64,000 bases of DNA from Aegilops tauschii subsp. strangulata (lineage: Eukaryota; Streptophyta; Magnoliopsida; Poales; Poaceae), in NCBI RefSeq assembly GCF_002575655.3, contig NC_053040.3, positions 459,158,780 to 459,222,779 on the forward strand, in the 5' to 3' direction. Each line of letters begins with the position of its first letter. Position 1 is the stretch's first letter. A program made the position numbers and the translations under genes. The notes under the pieces were generated by a model. It was given only the letters and a program-made list of their open reading frames with translations, did not search any database and was not told the origin of the DNA. Shown here piece by piece: positions 1 through 12,113 of the stretch.

Positions 1-1305
1 GCCCTCGAAGCAAAGTACTACTACGCATGCTCCTAGGGGAAGGGTTGGTAGGAGTTAACCATCGCGCGATCCCGACCGCCACACAAAGGAAGACAATCAA
101 CAAATACTTCATGCTCCGACTTCTTTACATAACGGTTCACCATACGTGCATGCTACGGGAATCACGAACTCCAACACATGTATTTTTCAATTCCACAATT
201 ACTCAACTAGCACAACTATGATATTACTACCTTTATATCTCAAAACAATTATCAAGCATCAAGTTTCTCATGATATTAATTAAAGCAAATTGCCATGCTA
301 CTTTAAGACTCTCAAAATAATCTAAGTGAAGCATGAGAGATCAACAGTTTCTATAAAATAAATCCACCACCATGCACTAAAAGATATAAGTGAAGCACTA
401 GAGCAAAAACTATATAGCTCAAAAATATAAGTGAATCACATAGAGTATTCTAATAGATTCCGAATCAAGTGTGACTCTCTCAAAAAGGTGTGTACAGCAA
501 GGATGATTGTGGCAAACTAAAAAGCAAAGACTCAAATCATACAAGACGCTCCAAGCAAAACACATATCATGTGGTGAATAAAAATATAGCTCCAAGTAAA
601 GTTACCGATGGAAGTAGACGAAAGAGGGGATGCCTTCCGGGGCATCCCCAAGCTTTGGCTTTTTGGTGTCCTTAGATTATCTTGGGGGTGCCATGGGCAT
701 ACCCAAGCTTAGGCTCTTGCCAGTCCTTGTTCCATAATCCATCAAATCTTTTACCCAAAACTTGAAAACTTCACAACACAAAACTTAACAGAAAATTTCG
801 TGAGCTCCGTTAGCGAAAGAAAACAAAAGACCACTTCAAGGTACTGTAATGAACTCATTCTTTATCTATATTGGTGTTAAACCTACTGTATTCCAACTTC
901 TCTATGGTGTATAAACTATTTTACTAGCCATAGATTCATCAAAATAACCAAACAACACACGAAAAACAGAATCTGTCAAAAACAGAACAGTCTGTAGTAA
1001 TCTGTAACTAACGCAAACTTCTGGAACTCCAAAAATTCAGAAAAAATAGGACGACCTAGACAATTTGTTTATTGATCAGCAGCAATTGGAATCAATACTT
1101 TATCACGTTCTGGTGGTTTTTAACAATTATTTTCGTGAACAGAAAGTTTCTGGAATTTTCTGCAAGATCAAATAACTATCATCCAAGAAGATCCTATAGG
1201 TTAAACTTGGCACAAACACTAACTAAAACATAAAAACACATCTAACCAGAGGTTAGATCAAATATTTATTCCTAAATAGAAGCAAAAAGCAAAAATGTGT
1301 GAAGA
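1..1305. mobile_element. Noncoding part of an LTR retrotransposon, partial
   Basis: This AT-rich stretch has no credible gene; the longest ORFs (about 60 codons) show no domain. Its style (short repeated phrases around 300-460, a GGGGCATCCCCAAGC palindrome near 638-652 echoed near 695-710) is that of noncoding interior sequence of common Triticeae LTR retrotransposons, which I recognise by resemblance only. It abuts the Gypsy integrase abruptly at about 1305, where that reading frame loses similarity. I see no LTR terminus or target duplication at the junction, so insertion and deletion are both possible. Family not identified. Confidence 0.5.
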
Positions 1306-2290
1306 AAGGTGTGTATCCGGTAGTACGGTTGGGCGTGGTCCGCAGCCCCCAGAGTATGGAGTCGAGATCCTCAACCCAGTGCTTGTCTGATTCTCTCAAA
1401 GACCGCACTAGTCTGGGCTTGATGCCGCTCATAATAAGACCGTTGGCTCGTTCGACTTGACCATTGGTGTGCGGGTGGTAGATGGAGGCGTAATCGAGTT
1501 TACTGCCAAGATTAGCACACCAGGTTTTCACCTCGTCGACTGTGAAATTAGAACCGTTGTCGGTGATGATGCTGTGTGGGACACCACAATGGTGCACAAC
1601 ACCGGATATGAACTCTATCACCGGCCCGGACTCAACCATTTTGACTGGTTTAGCCTCTATCCACTTAGTGAATTTGTCCACCATGACCAGCAGATATTTT
1701 TTCTTATGGCTCCCCCTTTAAGGGGTCCAACCATATCCAGTCCCCAGACTGCGAAAGGCCAAGTAATGGGGATAGTTTGTAAGGCAGTTGGTGGCATATG
1801 GCTTTGGTTGGCGAAGAGTTGGCATCCGATGCAGCGTTGGACAAGGTCCTGCGCGTCTGCTCGGGCCGTCGGCCAATAAAACCCAGTACGGAAGGCCTTG
1901 CTAACAAGGGCCCGAGCTGCGGTGTGGTGTCCGCCGAGACCAGCGTGAATTTCCACTAAAAGCTGCCGCCCCTCTTCCTCGGAGATACATCTTTGAAGTA
2001 CTCCGGTAGTACTTTCCTTGTAGAGCTCTCCGTCGTGAACCTTGTAGGCCTTCGAACGCCGGACAATGCGGCGAGCCTCATTCTGGTCTTCGGGAAGCTC
2101 CTTCCTATTAACGTAGGCCAAGAAGGGTTCGGTCCATGGGGCAATGACTGCCATAATCAGATGGGCCAATGGTGTTATTTTGGTGGCTGAGCCCCCGATG
2201 ATATCACTGTGTTCGGGATTTGGGGTTGTGTTCGGATCTGGACTGTTGTTGCCGCCCTTCCCTTGCCACACCACGGATGGCTTGAAAAGC
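1306..2290 (-). pseudogene. Gypsy integrase, frameshifted and truncated
   Basis: The minus-strand reading has an H..H..C..C zinc-binding region (HHTAARALVSKAFRTGFYWP, then CIGCQ) followed by the catalytic core: first Asp in GLDMVGP, second Asp in ITDNGSNF, Glu in NGQVERAN. These are the D,D-E residues that join element cDNA to host DNA. A frameshift near 1690 separates the first Asp from the rest. Similarity ends after TGYTPFF at about 1306, so the C-terminal domain and everything downstream are lost. Pol fragment only; no function expected. Confidence 0.9.
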
Positions 2291-3283
2291 CTTTCCAGGA
2301 AGATGTTAGGTGGGACGGGATCACGCTTAGCGCCAATGCGAGCAAGGACGTCCGCCGCCTGATTACTTTCTCGGGCGACGTGATGAAATTCGAGCCCCTC
2401 GAACCGAGCCGACATTTTTAAGATGGCATTACGATAAGTTGCCATCTTTGGATCTTTGGCAACAAAGTCTCCTTTTTTTGAGATATTGCGAGGTTTGAGT
2501 CCCCACGCACCTCTAGGCATTGTATGCCCATGGATACGGCCATCCGAAGACCATGCAATAAGGCCTCGTATTCAGCTGCGCTGTTGGAGTCTGTGTATAG
2601 TATTTGGAGTACATACTGGACGACATCTCCAGTGGGGGACGTTAACACAACTCCCGCTCCTAGCCCCGCCAGCATTTTGGAGTCGTCAAAATACATAACC
2701 CAATTGGAATATGCGCCGTACTCTTTAGGGAGTTCAGCCTCTGTCCATTCGGCGACGAAGTCAGCCAGTACTTGGGATATGATGGCTCGACGTGGCTTGT
2801 ATGTTATGTCAAATGGAAGTAGCTCTATGGCCCATTTGGCGATCCGGCCCGTGGCATCGCGGTTGTTTATTATGTCATTGAGTGGTACTTCAGAGGCCAC
2901 CGTGATTGAACACTCCTGGAAGTAGTGTCGTAGCTTTCGGGATGCCATGAATACCGCGTATGCTATCTTTTGGTAATGGGGGTACCGGGATTTGCATGGT
3001 GTGAGGACAGTATATACATAGTATACTGGTTTTTGAAGCGGGAATTTGTGTCCGTCCTGTTCTCGTTCAATGACGAGCACGGCGCTCACCACCTGATGTG
3101 TTGCCGATATGTATAGCAACATGGGTTCGCCGGCGTTTGGTGCGGCCAGGATTGGGTTGCTCGCTAGGAGGGCCTTTATTTCTTCCAGTCCGGCAGCCTC
3201 CGCGTCTCTCCATTCGAAGTTATCGGTGCGCCGTAAGAGGCGATAGAGTGGCAGTGCCTTTTCTCCTAATCTGGAGATAAAGC
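2291..3283 (-). pseudogene. Gypsy RT C-terminus and RNase H
   Basis: This continues the RT fragment at 11292-12113 after the Copia insertion. Reading across the insertion, ...AALSRF joins ISRLGEKALPLY. It then shows the RT-connection region and an RNase H-like domain (MYFDDSKMLAGLGAGVVL, SAAEYEALLHGL, LEVRGDSNLAISQ, and NQAADVLARIGA near the end). A frameshift near 2470 splits the domain. The frame entering at 3308 is a chimera with Copia LTR sequence and its first residues are not native. Confidence 0.88.
3279..3283. repeat. Target-site duplication of the Copia element, left
   Basis: AAAGC immediately precedes the LTR start TGTTGG. The right partner at 11292-11296 is GAAGC, so 4 of 5 bases match. 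Confidence 0.8.
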
Positions 3284-5001
3284 TGTTGGAAATATGCCCT
3301 AGAGGCAATAATAAATGGTTATTATTATATTTCTTTGTTCATGGTAATTGTCTATTGTTCATGCTATAATTGTATTGTCCGGAAATCGTAATACATGTGT
3401 GAATACATAGACCACAACGTGTCCCTAGTAAGCCTCTAGTTGACTAGCTCGTTGATCAACAGATAGTCATGGTTTCCTGACTATGGACATTGGATGTCAT
3501 TGATAACGGGATCACATCATTAGGAGAATGATGTGATGGACAAGACCCAATACTAAGCATAGCATAAAAGATCGTGTAGTTTCGTTTGCTAGAGCTTTTC
3601 CAATGTCAAGTATCTTTTCCTTAGACCATGAGATCGTGCAACTCCCGGATACCGCAGGAGTGCTTTGGGTGTGCCAAACGTCACAACGTAACTGGGTGAC
3701 TATAAAGGTGCACTACGGGTATCTCCGAAAGTGTCTGTTGGTTTGGCCCGGATCGAGACTGGGATTTGTCACTCCGTGTGACGGAGAGGTATCTCTGGGC
3801 CCACTCGGTAATGCATCATCATAATGAGCTCAATGTGACTAAGGCGTTAGTCACGGGATCATGCATTGCGGTACGAGTAAAGAGACTTGCCGGTAACGAG
3901 ATTGAACAAGGTATTGGGATACCGACGATATAATCTCGGGCAAGTAACATACCGATTGACAAAGGGAATTGCATACGGATTGATTGAATCCTCGACACCG
4001 TGGTTCATCCGATGAGATCATCGTGGAACATGTGGGAGCCAACATGGGTATCCAGATCCCGCTGTTGGTTATTGACCGGAGAGGCGTCTCGGTCATGTCT
4101 GCATGTCTCCCGAACCCGTAGGGTCTACACACTTAAGGTCCGGTGACGCTAGGGTTGTAGAGATATATGTATGCGGAAACCCGAAAGTTGTTCGGAGTCC
4201 CGGATGAGATCCCGGACGTCACGAGAGGTTCCGGAATGGTCCGGAGGTGAAGAATTATATATAGGAAGTCCAGTTTCGGCCACCGGGAAAGTTTCGGGGG
4301 TTACCGGTATTGTACCGGGACCACCGGAAGGGTCCCGGGGGTCCACCGGGTGGGGCCACCTATCCCGGAGGGCCCCGTGGGCTGAAAGTGGAAGGGAACC
4401 AGCCCTTAGTGGGCTGGGGCGCCCCCATTGGGCCTCCCCCCATGCGCCTAGGGTTGGGAACCCTAGGGGGGGGAGCTTCCCCCTTGCCTTGGGGGGCAAG
4501 GCACCCTTCCCCCCTTTGGCCGCCGCCCCCCTGGAGATCCCATCTCCCTGGGCCGGCACCCCCCCAGGGGGCCTATATAAAGGGGGGGAGGGAGGGCAGC
4601 AACGAACAGCCTTGGGCGCCTCCCTCCTCCCCTGCAACACCTCTCTCTCTCTCTCGCAGAAGCTCGGCGAAGCCCTGCCGGAGACCCGCTACATCCACCA
4701 CCACGCCGTCATGCTGCTGGATCTCCATCAACCTCTCCTTCCCCCTTGCTGGATCAAGAAGGAGGAGACGTCGCTGCACCGTACGTGTGTTGAACGCGGA
4801 TGTGTCGTCCGTTCGGCACTCGGTCATCGGTGATTTGGATCACGGCGAGTACGACTCCGTCATCCACGTTCATTGGAACGCTTCCGCTCGCGATCTACAA
4901 GGGTATGTAGATGCACTCCTTTCCCCTCGTTGCTAGTAGACTCCATAGATGCATCTTGGTGAGCGTAGGAAAAAATTTAAATTATGCTACGATTCCCAAC
5001 A
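3284..5001 (+). repeat. 5' LTR of the Copia element
   Basis: TG...CA ends. A GC-rich 3' third has a TATA box (TATATAAA, 4574-4581) followed by a G-run and a CT microsatellite near 4643-4655, the layout of a retrotransposon promoter. It differs from the 3' LTR by about 21 substitutions and several homopolymer or microsatellite indels. Confidence 0.95.
4574..4581 (+). promoter_or_regulatory. TATA box of the Copia 5' LTR
   Basis: TATATAAA in the GC-rich part of the LTR; the same element is at 10865-10872 in the 3' LTR. It would drive genomic RNA synthesis starting within about 40 bp downstream. Confidence 0.7.
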
Positions 5002-5002
5002 G

Positions 5003-5014
5003 TGGTATCAGAGC
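5003..5014 (+). other. Primer-binding site, initiator tRNA-Met
   Basis: TGGTATCAGAGC lies 1 nt after the 5' LTR and is complementary to the 3' end of plant initiator tRNA-Met, the usual primer of BARE1-type Copia elements. Confidence 0.92.
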
Positions 5015-6314
5015 CAGGCCTATGCGTAGTTACTATGCACGAGTAGAACACAAAGCAGTTGTGGGCGTCGAGTTTGCCAATTCTTCTTGCCGCTACTAGT
5101 ATTTTCTTGTTTCGGCGGCATTGTAGGATGAAGCGGCCCGGACCGACCTTACACGTACACTTACGTGAGACAGGTTCCACCGACTGACATGCACTAGATG
5201 CATAAGGTGGCTAGCGGGTGTCTGTCTCTCCTACTTTAGTCGGAACGGATTCGATGAAAAGGGTCCTTATGAAGGGTAAATAGAAATTGGCAAATCACGT
5301 TGTGGTCATACGTAGGTAAGAAAACGTTCTTGCTAGAAACCTACAAACCACGTAAAAACTTGCAACAACAATTAGAGGACGTCTAACTTGTTTTTGCAGC
5401 AAGTGCTATGTGATGTGATATGGCCAGAAGATGTGATGAATGATATATGTGATGTATGAGATTGATCATATTCTTGTAATAGGAATCACGACTTGCATGT
5501 CGATGAGTATGACAACCGGCAGGAGCCATAGGAGTTGTCTTTATTATTTTGTATGACCTGCGTGTCATTGAATAACACCATGTAAATTACTTTACTTTAT
5601 TGCTAAACGCGTTAGCCATAGAAGTAGAAGTAATCGTTGGCGTGACGACTTCATGAAGACACAATGATGGAGATCATGATGATGGAGATCATGGTGTCAT
5701 GCCGGTGACGAAGATGATCATGGTGCCCCGAAGATGGAGATCAAAGGAGCATGATGATATTGGCCATATCATGTCACTATTTGATTGCATGTGATGTTTA
5801 TCATGTTTTTGCATCTTATTTGCTTAGAACGACGGTAGCAAGTAGGATGATCCCTCATAATAATTTCAAGAAAAGTGTTCACCCTAACTGTGCACCGTTG
5901 CGAAGGTTCGTTGTTTCGAAGCACCACGTGATGATCGGGTGTGATAGATTCTAACGTTCGAATACAACGGGTGTTGACGAGCCTAGCATGTACAGACATG
6001 GCCTCGGAACACACGCAATACACTTAGGTTGACTTGACGAGCCTAGCATGTACAGACATGGCCTCGGAACACGGAGGACCGAAAGGTCGAGCATGAGTCG
6101 TATAGAAGATACGATCAACATGAAGATGTTCACCGATCTTGACTAGTCCGTCTCACGTGATGATCGGACACGGCCTAGTTAAACTCGGATCATGTTTCAC
6201 TTGGATGACGAGAGGGATGTCTATCTGAGTGGGAGTTCATTAAATAATTTGATTAGATGAACTTAATTATCATGAACTTAGTCTAAAATCTTTACACTAT
6301 GTCTTGTAGATCAA
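5015..6314 (+). other. Copia untranslated leader
   Basis: About 1.3 kb lies between the primer site and the gag ATG. It contains ATGATGGAGATCATG-type repeats (5660-5740) and a 39-bp segment present twice, at 5974-6012 and 6034-6072. No coding potential is seen; a long leader is normal for this group. Confidence 0.7.
5974..6072 (+). repeat. Direct repeat with 60-bp period in the Copia leader
   Basis: TTGACGAGCCTAGCATGTAC and the following 19 bases occur at 5974-6012 and again at 6034-6072, with 21 bp of unique sequence between. Likely a local duplication. Confidence 0.9.
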
Positions 6315-7520
6315 ATGGCCAACGTTGTCCTCAATTTCAACGCATTCCTAGAGAAAACCAAGCTGAAAGATGATGGCAACAACTATACGGACTGGGTCCG
6401 GAACCTGAGGCTCATCCTTATAGTAGCCAAGAAAGATTATGTCTTAGAAGCACCGCAAAGGTGATGCACCAATCCCACAGAACCAAGACGTTATGAACGC
6501 TTGGCAATCATGTGCTGATGATTACTCCCTCGTTCAGTGCGGCATGCTTTACAGCTTAGAGCCGGGTCTCCAAAAGCGTTTTGAGAAACATGGAGCATAT
6601 GAGATGTTCGATGAGCTGAAACTGGTTTTTCAAGCTCATGCCCGGGTCGAGAGATATGATGTCTCCGACAAGTTCTTCAGCTGTAAAATGGAGGAGAACA
6701 GTTCTGTTAGTGAGCACATACTCAGAATGTCTGGGTTGCACAACCGCTTGTCTCAGCTGGGAGTTAATCTCCCGGATGACGCGGTCATTGACAGAATCCT
6801 CCAGTCGCTTCCACCAAGCTACAAGAGCTTTGTGATGAACTACAATATGCAGGGGATGGAAAAGACCATTCCCGAGGTATATTCAATGCTGAAATCAGCG
6901 GAAGGGGAGATCAGAAAAGAACATCAAGTGTTGATGGTGAATAAAACCACCAAGTTCAAGAAGGGCAAGGGTAAGAAGAACTTCAAGAAGGACGGCAAGG
7001 GAGTTGCCGCGCCCGGTAAACCAGTTACTGGGAAGAAGTCAAAGAATGGACCCAAGCCCGGGACTGAGTGCTTTTATTGCAAGGGAAGTGGTCACTGGAA
7101 GCGGAACTGCCCCAAATATTTAGCGGACAAGAAGAAGGCCGGCAACACCCAAGGTATATGTGATATACAAGTAATTGATGTGTACCTTACCAGTACTCGT
7201 AGTAGCTCCTGGGTATTTGATACCGGTGCGGTTGCTCATATTTGTAACTCAAAGCAGGAACTACGGAATAAACGGAGACTGGCAAAGGACGAGGTGACGA
7301 TGCGCGTCGGGAATGGTTCCAAGGTCGATGTGATCGCCGTCGGCACGCTACCTCTGCATCTACCCACGGGATTAGTTTTAAACCTCAATAATTGTTATTT
7401 AGTGCCAGCTTTGAGTATGGACATTGTATCTGGATCTCGTTTAATTCGAGATGGCTACTCATTTAAATCCGAGAATAATGGTTGTTCTATTTATTTGAGA
7501 GATATGTTTTATGGTCATGC
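6315..7520 (+). pseudogene. Copia gag and aspartic protease, frameshifted
   Basis: Gag begins at the ATG at 6315 (MANVVLNFNAFLEKTKL), the usual start for this group. An extra base near 6455 throws it into a TGA at 6462-6464; the correct frame resumes and is open to 7545. That part has the Copia gag core (WQSCADDYSLVQC ... NRLSQLGVNLPDD), a CCHC zinc knuckle (CFYCKGSGHWKRNC, about 7071) that binds RNA, and the protease active site WVFDTGA (about 7210). A missing base near 7520 shifts the frame again before integrase. Gag would coat the RNA and the protease would cut the polyprotein; both are now interrupted. Confidence 0.92.
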
Positions 7521-8620
7521 CCGCTGGTCAATGGTTTATTTTTGATGAATCTCGAACATGATGTTACACATGTTCATAGTGTGAATACCAAAATATGTAA
7601 AGTTGATAACGATAGTCCCACATACTTGTGGCACTGCCGCCTTGGTCACATTGGTGTCAAGTGCATGAAGAAGCTCCATGCAGATGGACTTTTGGAGTCT
7701 CTTGATTACGAATCATTTGACACGTGCGAACCATGCCTCATGGGTAAGATGACCAAGACTCCGTTCTCCGGAACAATGGAGCGAGCAACCAACTTATTGG
7801 AAATCATACATACCGATGTGTGTGGTCCAATGAGTGTTGAGGCTCGCGGAGGATATCGTTATGTTCTCACTCTGACTGATGATTTAAGTAGATATGGGTA
7901 TGTCTACCTAATGAAACACAAGTCTGAAACCTTTGAAAAGTTCAAGGAATTTCAGAGTGAAGTTGAGAATCAACGTGACACGAGAATAAAATTCTTACGA
8001 TCAGATCGTGGTGGAGAATATTTAAGTCACGAGTTTGGTGCACACTTAAGGAAATGTGGAATAGTTTCACAACTCACGCCGCCTGGAACACCTCAGGGAA
8101 ATGGTGTGTCCGAACGTCGTAATCGCACTCTATTGGATATGGTGCGATCTATGATGTCTCTTACCGATTTACCGCTCTCATTTTGGGGTTATGCTTTAGA
8201 GACTGCCGCATTCACTTTAAATAGGGCTCCGTCGAAATCCGTTGAGACGACATCGTATGAATTATGGTTTGGGAAGAAACCTAAGCTGTCGTTTCTAAAA
8301 GTTTGGGGATGCGATGCTTATGTCAAGAAACTTCAACCTGAAAAGCTCGAACCCAAATCGGAAAAATGCGTCTTCATAGGATACCCCAAGGAAACTATTG
8401 GGTATACCTTCTACCTCAGATCCGAAGGCAAGATCTTCGTTGCCAAGAACGGGTCCTTTCTGGAGAAGGAGTTTCTCTCGAAAGAATTGAGTGGGAGGAA
8501 AGTGGAACTTGATGAGGTGATAGTCACCCCTTCCGAACCGGAAAGTAGCGCAGCGCGGGAAAATGTTCCTGTGGTGCCTACACCGACTGGGGAGGAAGTT
8601 AATGATGATGATCATGAAGT
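7521..8620 (+). pseudogene. Copia integrase (frame open, polyprotein broken)
   Basis: The frame is open from before 7521 to 9590. It has the GAG-pre-integrase HHCC zinc site (LWHCRLGHIGVKC ... CEPCLMG) and the catalytic triad: Asp in HTDVCGP (about 7813), Asp in LRSDRGGEY (about 8002), Glu in GVSERRNRT (about 8111). It inserts element cDNA into host DNA. It can no longer be made as part of a gag-pol protein because of the frameshifts at about 6455 and 7520. The stretch 8490-8640 is the variable linker to RT. Confidence 0.93.
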
Positions 8621-9571
8621 TTCAGATCAAGTTACTGAACTTCGTAGGTCCACAAGGACACGTTCCGCACCAGAGTGGTACGGCAACCCTGTCCTAGAAA
8701 TCATGTTGTTAGACAACGGTGAACCTTCGAACTATGAAGAAGCGATGGCGGGCCCGGATTCCGACAAATGGCTAGAAGCCATGAAATCCGAGATAGAATC
8801 CATGTATGAAAACAAAGTATGGACTTTGACTGACTTGCCCGATGAGCGGCGAGCCATAGAAAACAAATGGATCTTTAAGAAGAAGACGGACGCGGATGGT
8901 AATGTGACCATCTACAAAGCTCGACTTGTCGCTAAGGGTTACCGACAAGTTCAAGGGGTTGACTACGATGAGACTTTCTCACCCGTAGCGAAGCTGAAGT
9001 CCGTCCGAATCATGTTAGCAATTGCCGCATACTATGATTATAAGATATGGCAGATGGACGTCAAAACAGCATTCCTTAACGGCTTCCTTAAGGAAGAGTT
9101 GTATATGATGCAACCGGAAGGTTTTGTCGATCCTAAGAATGCTAACAAAGTGTGCAAGCTCCAGCGCTCAATCTATGGGCTGGTGCAAGCATCTCGGAGT
9201 TGGAACATTCGCTTTGATGAGATGATCAAAGCATTTGGGTTTACACAGACTTATGGAGAAGCCTGTGTTTACAAGAAAGTGAGTGGGAGCTCCGTAGCAT
9301 TTCTCATATTATATGTGGATGACATACTATTGATGGGAAATGATATAGAATTCTTGGAAAGTATAAAGGCCTATTTGAATAAGTGTTTTTCAACGAAGGA
9401 CCTTGGAGAAGCTGCTTATATATTAGGCATCAAGATCTATAGAGATAGATCAAGACGCCTCATTGGTCTTTCACAGAGTACGTACCTTGACAAGATATTG
9501 AAGAAGTTCAATATGGATCAGTCCAAGAAGGGGTTCTTGCCTGTATTGCAAGGTGTGCAATTGAGCACGGC
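8621..9571 (+). pseudogene. Copia reverse transcriptase, truncated before RNase H
   Basis: The RT domain starts near WLEAMKSEIESM. Motifs seen: VARLVAKGYRQ-like KARLVAKGYRQVQGVDY, WQMDVKTAFLNG, YGLVQASRSW and the catalytic YVDD at 9312-9323. The frame runs to DQSKKGFLPVLQG and is then cut: the 3' LTR begins at 9572 inside the codon stream and supplies a stop at 9588-9590. In BARE1/Angela relatives this point is followed by the rest of RT and RNase H; both, with the polypurine tract, are deleted here. Confidence 0.93.
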
Positions 9572-11291
9572 TGTTGGAAATATGCCCTAGAGGCAATAAT
9601 AAATGGTTATTATTATATTTCTTTGTTCATGGTAATTGTCTATTGTTCATGCTATAATTGTATTGTCCGGAAATCGTAATACATGTGTGAATACATAGAC
9701 CACAACGTGTCCCTAGTAAGCCTCTAGTTGACTAGCTCGTTGATCAACAGATAGTCATGGTTTCCTGACTATGGACATTGGATGTCATTGATAACGGGAT
9801 CACATCATTAGGAGAATGATGTGATGGACAAGACCCAATCCTAAGCATAGCATAAAAGATCGTGTAGTTTCATTTGCTAGAGCTTTTCCAATGTCAAGTA
9901 TCTTTTCCTTAGACCATGAGATCGTGCAACTCCCGGATACCGTAGGAGTGCTTTGGGTGTGCCAAACGTCACAACGTAACTGGGTGACTATAAAGGTGCA
10001 CTACGGGTATCTCCGAAAGTGTCTGTTGGGTTGGCACGGATCGAGACTGGGATTTGTCACTCCGTGTGACGGAGAGGTATCTCTGGGCCCACTTGGTAAT
10101 GCATCATCATAATGAGCTCAATGTGACTAAGGCGTTAGTCACGGGATCATGCATTGCGGTACGAGTAAAGAGACTTGCTGGTAACGAGATTGAACAAGGT
10201 ATTGGGATACCGACGATCGAATCTCGGGCAAGTAACATACCGATTGACAAAGGGAATTGCATACGGATTGATTGAATCCTCGACACCGTGGTTCATCCGA
10301 TGAGATCATCGTGGAACATGTGGGAGCCAACATGGGTATCCAGATCCCGCTGTTGGTTATTGACCGGAGAGGCGTCTCGGTCATGTCTGCATGTCTCCCG
10401 AACCCGTAGGGTCTACACACTTAAGGTCCGGTGACGCTAGGGTTGTAGAGATATATGTATGTGGAAACCCGAAAGTTGTTCGGAGTCCCGGATGAGATCC
10501 CGGACGTCACGAGAGGTTCCGGAATGGTCCAGAGGTGAAGAATTATATATAGGAAGTCCAGTTTCGGCCACCGGGAAAGTTTCGGGGGTTACCGGTATTG
10601 TACCGGGACAACCGGAAGGGTCCCGGGGGTCCACCGGGTGGGGCCACCTACCCCGGAGGGCCCCGTGGGCTGAAAGTGGAAGGGAACCAGCCCTTAGTGG
10701 GCTGGGGCGCCCCTCTTGGGCCTCCCCCCATGCGCCTAGGGTTGGGAACCCTAGGGGGGGAGCTTCCCCCTTGCCTTGGGGGGCAAGGCACCCTTCCCCC
10801 CTTTGGCCGCCGCCCCCCCCTTGGAGATCCCATCTCCCTGGGCCGGCGCCCCCCCCAGGGGGCCTATATAAAGGGGGGGGAGGGAGGGCAGCAACGAACA
10901 GCCTTGGGCGCCTCCCTCCTCCCCTGCAACACCTCTCTCTCTCTCGCAGAAGCTCGGCGAAGCCCTGCCGGAGACCCGCTACATCCACCACCACGCCGTC
11001 GTGCTGCTGGATCTCCATCAACCTCTCCTTCCCCCTTGCTGGATCAAGAAGGAGGAGACGTCGCTGCACCGTACGTGTGTTGAACGCGGAGGTGCCGTCC
11101 GTTCGGCACTCGGTCATCGGTGATTTGGATCACGGCGAGTACGACTCCGTCATCCACGTTCATTGGAACGCTTCCGCTCGCGATCTACAAGGGTATGTAG
11201 ATGCACTCCTTTCCCCTCGTTGCTAGTAGACTCCATAGATGCATCTTGGTGAGCGTAGGAAAATTTTTAAATTATGCTACGATTCCCAACA
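9572..11291 (+). repeat. 3' LTR of the Copia element
   Basis: 1720 bp, same termini as the 5' LTR, TATA box at 10865-10872. It is fused directly to the RT coding sequence with no polypurine tract in between. GAAGC (11292-11296) follows as the target duplication. Confidence 0.95.
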
Positions 11292-12113
11292 GAAGCGACT
11301 TAACGCTGCCACGCAACCAGCGAGTTTTTGGACTTGTTTGAGGTCTGTTGGCGTAGCCAACTGTGACAGAGCTCGGATTTTGGCTGGGTTTGCTTCAATT
11401 CCTCTATTGGAAACGATGAAGCCCAGCAGTTTTCCAGCGGGGACGCCGAAGACACACTTTTCCGGGTTGAGCTTAATGTCATACACACGGAGGTTGTCGA
11501 ATGTAAGACGTAAGTCATTTATTAGTGTTTCGACGTGCCTAGTTTTGATGACAACGTCATGGACGTAAGCTTCTACTGTCTTGCCGATCTGCTTCTCCAG
11601 ACATGTTTGAATCATGCGTTGGTATGTGGCGCCGGCGTTCTTGAGTTCGAAGGGCATGGTGTTGAAGCAGAATGGCCCGTCTGGGGTAATGAATGCTGTT
11701 GCAGCTTGATCGGACTCCTTCATTTTGATTTGATGGTATCCGGAATATGCATCGAGGAAACACAGTGAGTCATGTCCTGCGGTGGCGTCAATGATTTGAT
11801 CAATGCGGGGGAGGGGGAAGGGATCCTTAGGGCAAGCCTCGTTGAGGTCTTTGAAATCGACACATAGGCGCCAGGATTTGTCCTTCTTTGGTACCATCAC
11901 CAGGTTTGCCAGCCAGTCCGGATGTTTCATTTCTCTAATGAATCCGGCCTCGATAAGCTTGGCGAGCTCCTCCCCCATGGCTTGTTGCTTGGGTTCGGAA
12001 AAGCGCCACAGTGTTTGCTTGACCGGTCTAAATCCCTTTAATATATTGAGGCTATGTTGGGCCAGCTTGCGTGGGATCCCTGGCATATCGGAGCGGTGCC
12101 AGGCGAATATGTC
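11292..12113 (-). pseudogene. Gypsy reverse transcriptase, N-terminal and palm part
   Basis: The minus-strand reading gives a Ty3-type RT: VPKKDKSWRLCVDFKDLNEA, CFLDAYSGYHQIKM, MPFELKNAGATYQR, then EAYVHDVVIKT where the family has YVDD (11556-11567). The first catalytic Asp is replaced by His (GAT to CAT), which should abolish polymerase activity. Upstream the frame joins gag/protease through an in-frame TAG at 12114-12116 where relatives read Gln (REN-Q-DIFAW). Downstream it is cut by the Copia element at ...AALSRF. Confidence 0.92.

Larger units (their letters stand above)
3284..11291 (+). mobile_element. Copia retrotransposon, BARE1/WIS/Angela group, 3' pol deleted
   Basis: Two LTRs of 1718 and 1720 bp (TGTTGGAAATATGCCC ... 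GATTCCCAACA) flank a 4570-bp interior with tRNA-iMet primer site, leader, gag, protease, integrase and RT in Copia order. By eye I count about 21 substitutions between the LTRs (about 1.2 percent), a recent insertion, roughly half a million years at a commonly used grass rate of 1.3e-8 per site per year. It lacks RNase H, the 3' untranslated part and the polypurine tract, and has two frameshifts, so it cannot move on its own proteins. It sits inside the Gypsy RT gene. Confidence 0.95.

Noticed and set aside
4149..4936. Overlapping long frames in both Copia LTRs (also 10437-11226)
   Set aside because: They lie in the GC-rich LTR promoter/R region, are present on both strands, and match no protein.
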